A program made the position numbers and the translations under genes. Positions 62,505 through 64,000 of a stretch of DNA of 64,000 nt are shown here, piece after piece. Position 1 is the stretch's first letter. Each line of letters begins with the position of its first letter. The notes under the pieces were generated by a model, which saw nothing but the letters and a program-made list of their open reading frames with translations, was not told the DNA's origin and ran no database searches. Source of the stretch: Bacteroidota bacterium (GTDB lineage: Bacteria > Bacteroidota > Bacteroidia > Chitinophagales > BACL12); assembly GCA_016706865.1 (NCBI GenBank), contig JADJIS010000002.1, positions 1,178,001 through 1,242,000 on the forward strand. The letters are read 5' to 3'.

Positions 62505-63341
62505 TTAAACTACCTTGAGATCAACACCCAATGCGAGTAAAATTAAGATAATGGAACCTACTATGATGCGGTAATAACCAAAAATTTTAAATCCGTGTTT
62601 TGTAAGGAAGCTGACAAAACTGCGCATGGCAATTAATGCAATTATAAATGCAACAATATTTCCAATAATAAAACACAGGATATTATTATTGGAGCTCAAT
62701 AATATTTCATAGGCTGCTGTTCCTGCATTTGGACCTTCTTCAATTTCTTTTAAAAATAAAGAATAAGCAGTAGCAGCAAACATGGTTGGAACAGCGAGAA
62801 AAAAAGAAAATTCAGCCGCAGTTTTTCTTGTGAGTTTTTGTGTGAGTCCCCCGATTATTGTTGCAGCAGAACGCGACACACCTGGAATAACCGCGAGGCA
62901 TTGAAATACTCCGATAAGAAAGGAATTTTTATAGGATATATTATCGGTGGAAGTAATATCCTTTTCTTCATCTCTTCCAAATAATTTATCGATGAATAAT
63001 AAAACTATTCCCCCTAAAATCAAGGCAATTGCAACAACGGTTACATTTTCCAACATGGCATCAATTTCATCACCAAATAAAAATCCTATTGCTGCTGCAG
63101 GAATAAATCCTATAAATAACTTTAAATAAAAATTTACCGTTTTAAAAAATCTTTTCCAATACAATATTACCACCGATAATATTGCGCCGAATTGAATAGC
63201 AACCGTAAATATTTTGGTAAAATCATCTTCCGCAATACCCATTAAGGAAGATGCAATTATCATGTGCCCGGTAGAGGAAACGGGTAAAAATTCAGTTATT
63301 CCTTCTACTATAGCAAGAATAACTGCTTCGAATATGGTCAT
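62505..63341 (-). CDS. uppP: Undecaprenyl-diphosphatase UppP (BacA)
   Basis: Dephosphorylates undecaprenyl diphosphate, recycling the lipid carrier of cell-wall synthesis and giving bacitracin tolerance. 278 residues with about 8 helices. The catalytic motif EGITEFLPVSSTGH is at residues 13-26 and the second motif PGVSRSAATIIGGL is near 154. It follows DUF3098 by 9 bp and precedes truB by 1 bp, an arrangement conserved in Bacteroidota. Confidence 0.97.
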   Translation of the reverse strand: MTIFEAVILAIVEGITEFLPVSSTGHMIIASSLMGIAEDDFTKIFTVAIQFGAILSVVILYWKRFFKTVNFYLKLFIGFIPAAAIGFLFGDEIDAMLENVTVVAIALILGGIVLLFIDKLFGRDEEKDITSTDNISYKNSFLIGVFQCLAVIPGVSRSAATIIGGLTQKLTRKTAAEFSFFLAVPTMFAATAYSLFLKEIEEGPNAGTAAYEILLSSNNNILCFIIGNIVAFIIALIAMRSFVSFLTKHGFKIFGYYRIIVGSIILILLALGVDLKVV

Positions 63342-63350
63342 GAAACGGGA

Positions 63351-63638
63351 TTATTTTTTTGATCTGTGAAACACAGCATAAATTTCGATGGCAAATCCAA
63401 CTATCACAACAATAGGGGCAATGGTGATCCTGCGCGTACTGTATACCTCCGCTCTGGGGAATACATTGGGGTCGGTCCATTTACCACCACTCATTAAAAT
63501 AAATCCGATTATAATTACTACCAAACCCAGAATGATAAGGTAATAATTTTCTTTTCCCAACACCATTTTTCCCATAAAATTTGCGGGATTAACCGGTTTT
63601 GGTGCTTCTTTTTTTTGAGTTTGTTTGCTGTCTAACAT
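63351..63638 (-). CDS. DUF3098 family membrane protein
   Basis: A 95-residue protein with two hydrophobic helices (about 32-50 and 72-90) and the DUF3098 core: FMGKMVLGKENYYLIILGLVV and then SGGKWTDPNVFPRAEVYSTRR followed by IAPIVVIVGF. The family is almost always next to ftsX and uppP in this phylum, as here, so a role in the envelope or division is suspected but untested. Begins 15 bp after the ftsX stop. Confidence 0.93.
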   Translation of the reverse strand: MLDSKQTQKKEAPKPVNPANFMGKMVLGKENYYLIILGLVVIIIGFILMSGGKWTDPNVFPRAEVYSTRRITIAPIVVIVGFAIEIYAVFHRSKK

Positions 63639-63653
63639 CTTACTAAATTAATA

Positions 63654-64000
63654 TTAATACAATTCATCCAACTTCATGTTGATGTATTTGTGAACCGAAT
63701 TTCTAGTGCTGTACCAGGTGATCATAACTCCCACACCTAAAAGCATTAAAAAAGTATATATAAATCCTCTTTTTAAAGTTGCATTGGTAAAATCCCAATA
63801 GTGAAAATTATTGTGTACACATTACTGCAATAAATAAAACTATCATTGCAACACCTGCACTGCACAAACCATTAATGATACTTCTGCGAACATATGGTCC
63901 GGTAATAAAGGAACGTGTAGCGCCAACCAACTGCATACTTCTCACCAAAAAGCGATTGGAATACATGCTCAGACGAATTGTTTTATCAATAATGGCTATG
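63654..64000 (-). pseudogene. ftsX: FtsX, C-terminal part, cut by window edge and frame broken once
   Basis: FtsX is the membrane partner of the FtsE ATPase and activates peptidoglycan hydrolases at the septum. The window's right edge cuts the gene. Visible minus-strand reading: IAIIDKTIRLSMYSNRFLVR, then SMQLVGATRSFITGPYVRR, a helix, then a stop at 63808-63810 after VMCTQ. A second frame continues from about 63815 with NFHYWDFTNATLKRGFIYTF, a further helix and NSVHKYINMKLDELY, the normal FtsX C-terminus, ending at 63654. One lost base near 63815 explains the break. Confidence 0.85.

Noticed and set aside
41819..64000. Programmed ribosomal frameshifting in proS, holA and the other split genes
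   Set aside because: Six unrelated genes with both plus and minus shifts and no shared stimulatory structure fit sequencing error better.
1..64000. tRNA, rRNA, prophage, integron or complete insertion sequence
   Set aside because: None could be recognised by eye; no transposase or integrase motif was found in any frame.

Overview
The window is AT-rich chromosomal DNA from a member of the Bacteroidota. Four things support this: several secreted proteins end in type IX secretion (T9SS) type A sorting domains with a YPNP motif; many genes have the Bacteroidota -7 promoter word TAnnTTTG just upstream; the division cluster runs ftsW-murG-murC-ftsQ-ftsA-ftsZ; and the block ftsX-DUF3098-uppP-truB-ribF has its usual order for the phylum. 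I see no rRNA, tRNA, CRISPR array, transposase or prophage, so the genus cannot be named from this.

Layout. 0-7.7 kb: peptidoglycan and division genes, interrupted between ftsA and ftsZ by a four-helix-bundle (23S rRNA intervening-sequence type) gene flanked by inverted repeats. 8-13.2 kb: a TetR-controlled hydrolase pair, an arginase-fold hydrolase with DUF4260, and lpdA. 13.6-22.5 kb: a T9SS protein, glpK with an EEP-family phosphodiesterase, a monoacylglycerol-lipase-like hydrolase, a VOC protein, and a GNAT-GT2-SDR run. 22.6-30.5 kb: a PIG-L deacetylase, a 33-residue membrane ORF coupled to a sodium:solute symporter, DUF1761, thyA-folA and an MFS carrier. 30.5-37.4 kb: three large T9SS cargo proteins. 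37.6-46.5 kb: a LytS/LytTR-type two-component pair, proS, and a Tyr/Gly-rich lipoprotein beside an OmpP1/FadL-like barrel. 47-56 kb: a UbiD-family decarboxylase, two paralogous T9SS esterases and three signalling genes. 56-64 kb: gdhA, an HsdR-N-domain protein, holA, ribF, a GT-C-like membrane protein, truB, uppP, DUF3098 and the 3' part of ftsX.

Two features stand out beyond gene content. First, intergenic DNA is filled with imperfect tandem repeats, most with a strict 7-bp period. They use several unrelated words (GTCCTAT, GTTCTGA, ACTCATA, GATTCAC, GTGAGTA, AATTGTC, TAGTATA). Most words recur at two or more loci and often in both orientations. They recall the STRR heptamers of cyanobacteria. 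A separate hairpin family carries a motif close to GTAACTCTGTGGGGACAC and includes a tandem MITE-like pair. Second, six conserved genes (proS, gdhA, holA, ribF, the GT-C gene, ftsX) are each split by one apparent single-base indel, five of them in the last 7 kb. This looks more like consensus error than gene decay.

The genes fit a free-living heterotroph with T9SS-exported enzymes, but no single large metabolic pathway dominates. All assignments come from reading motifs and context; no database search was run.
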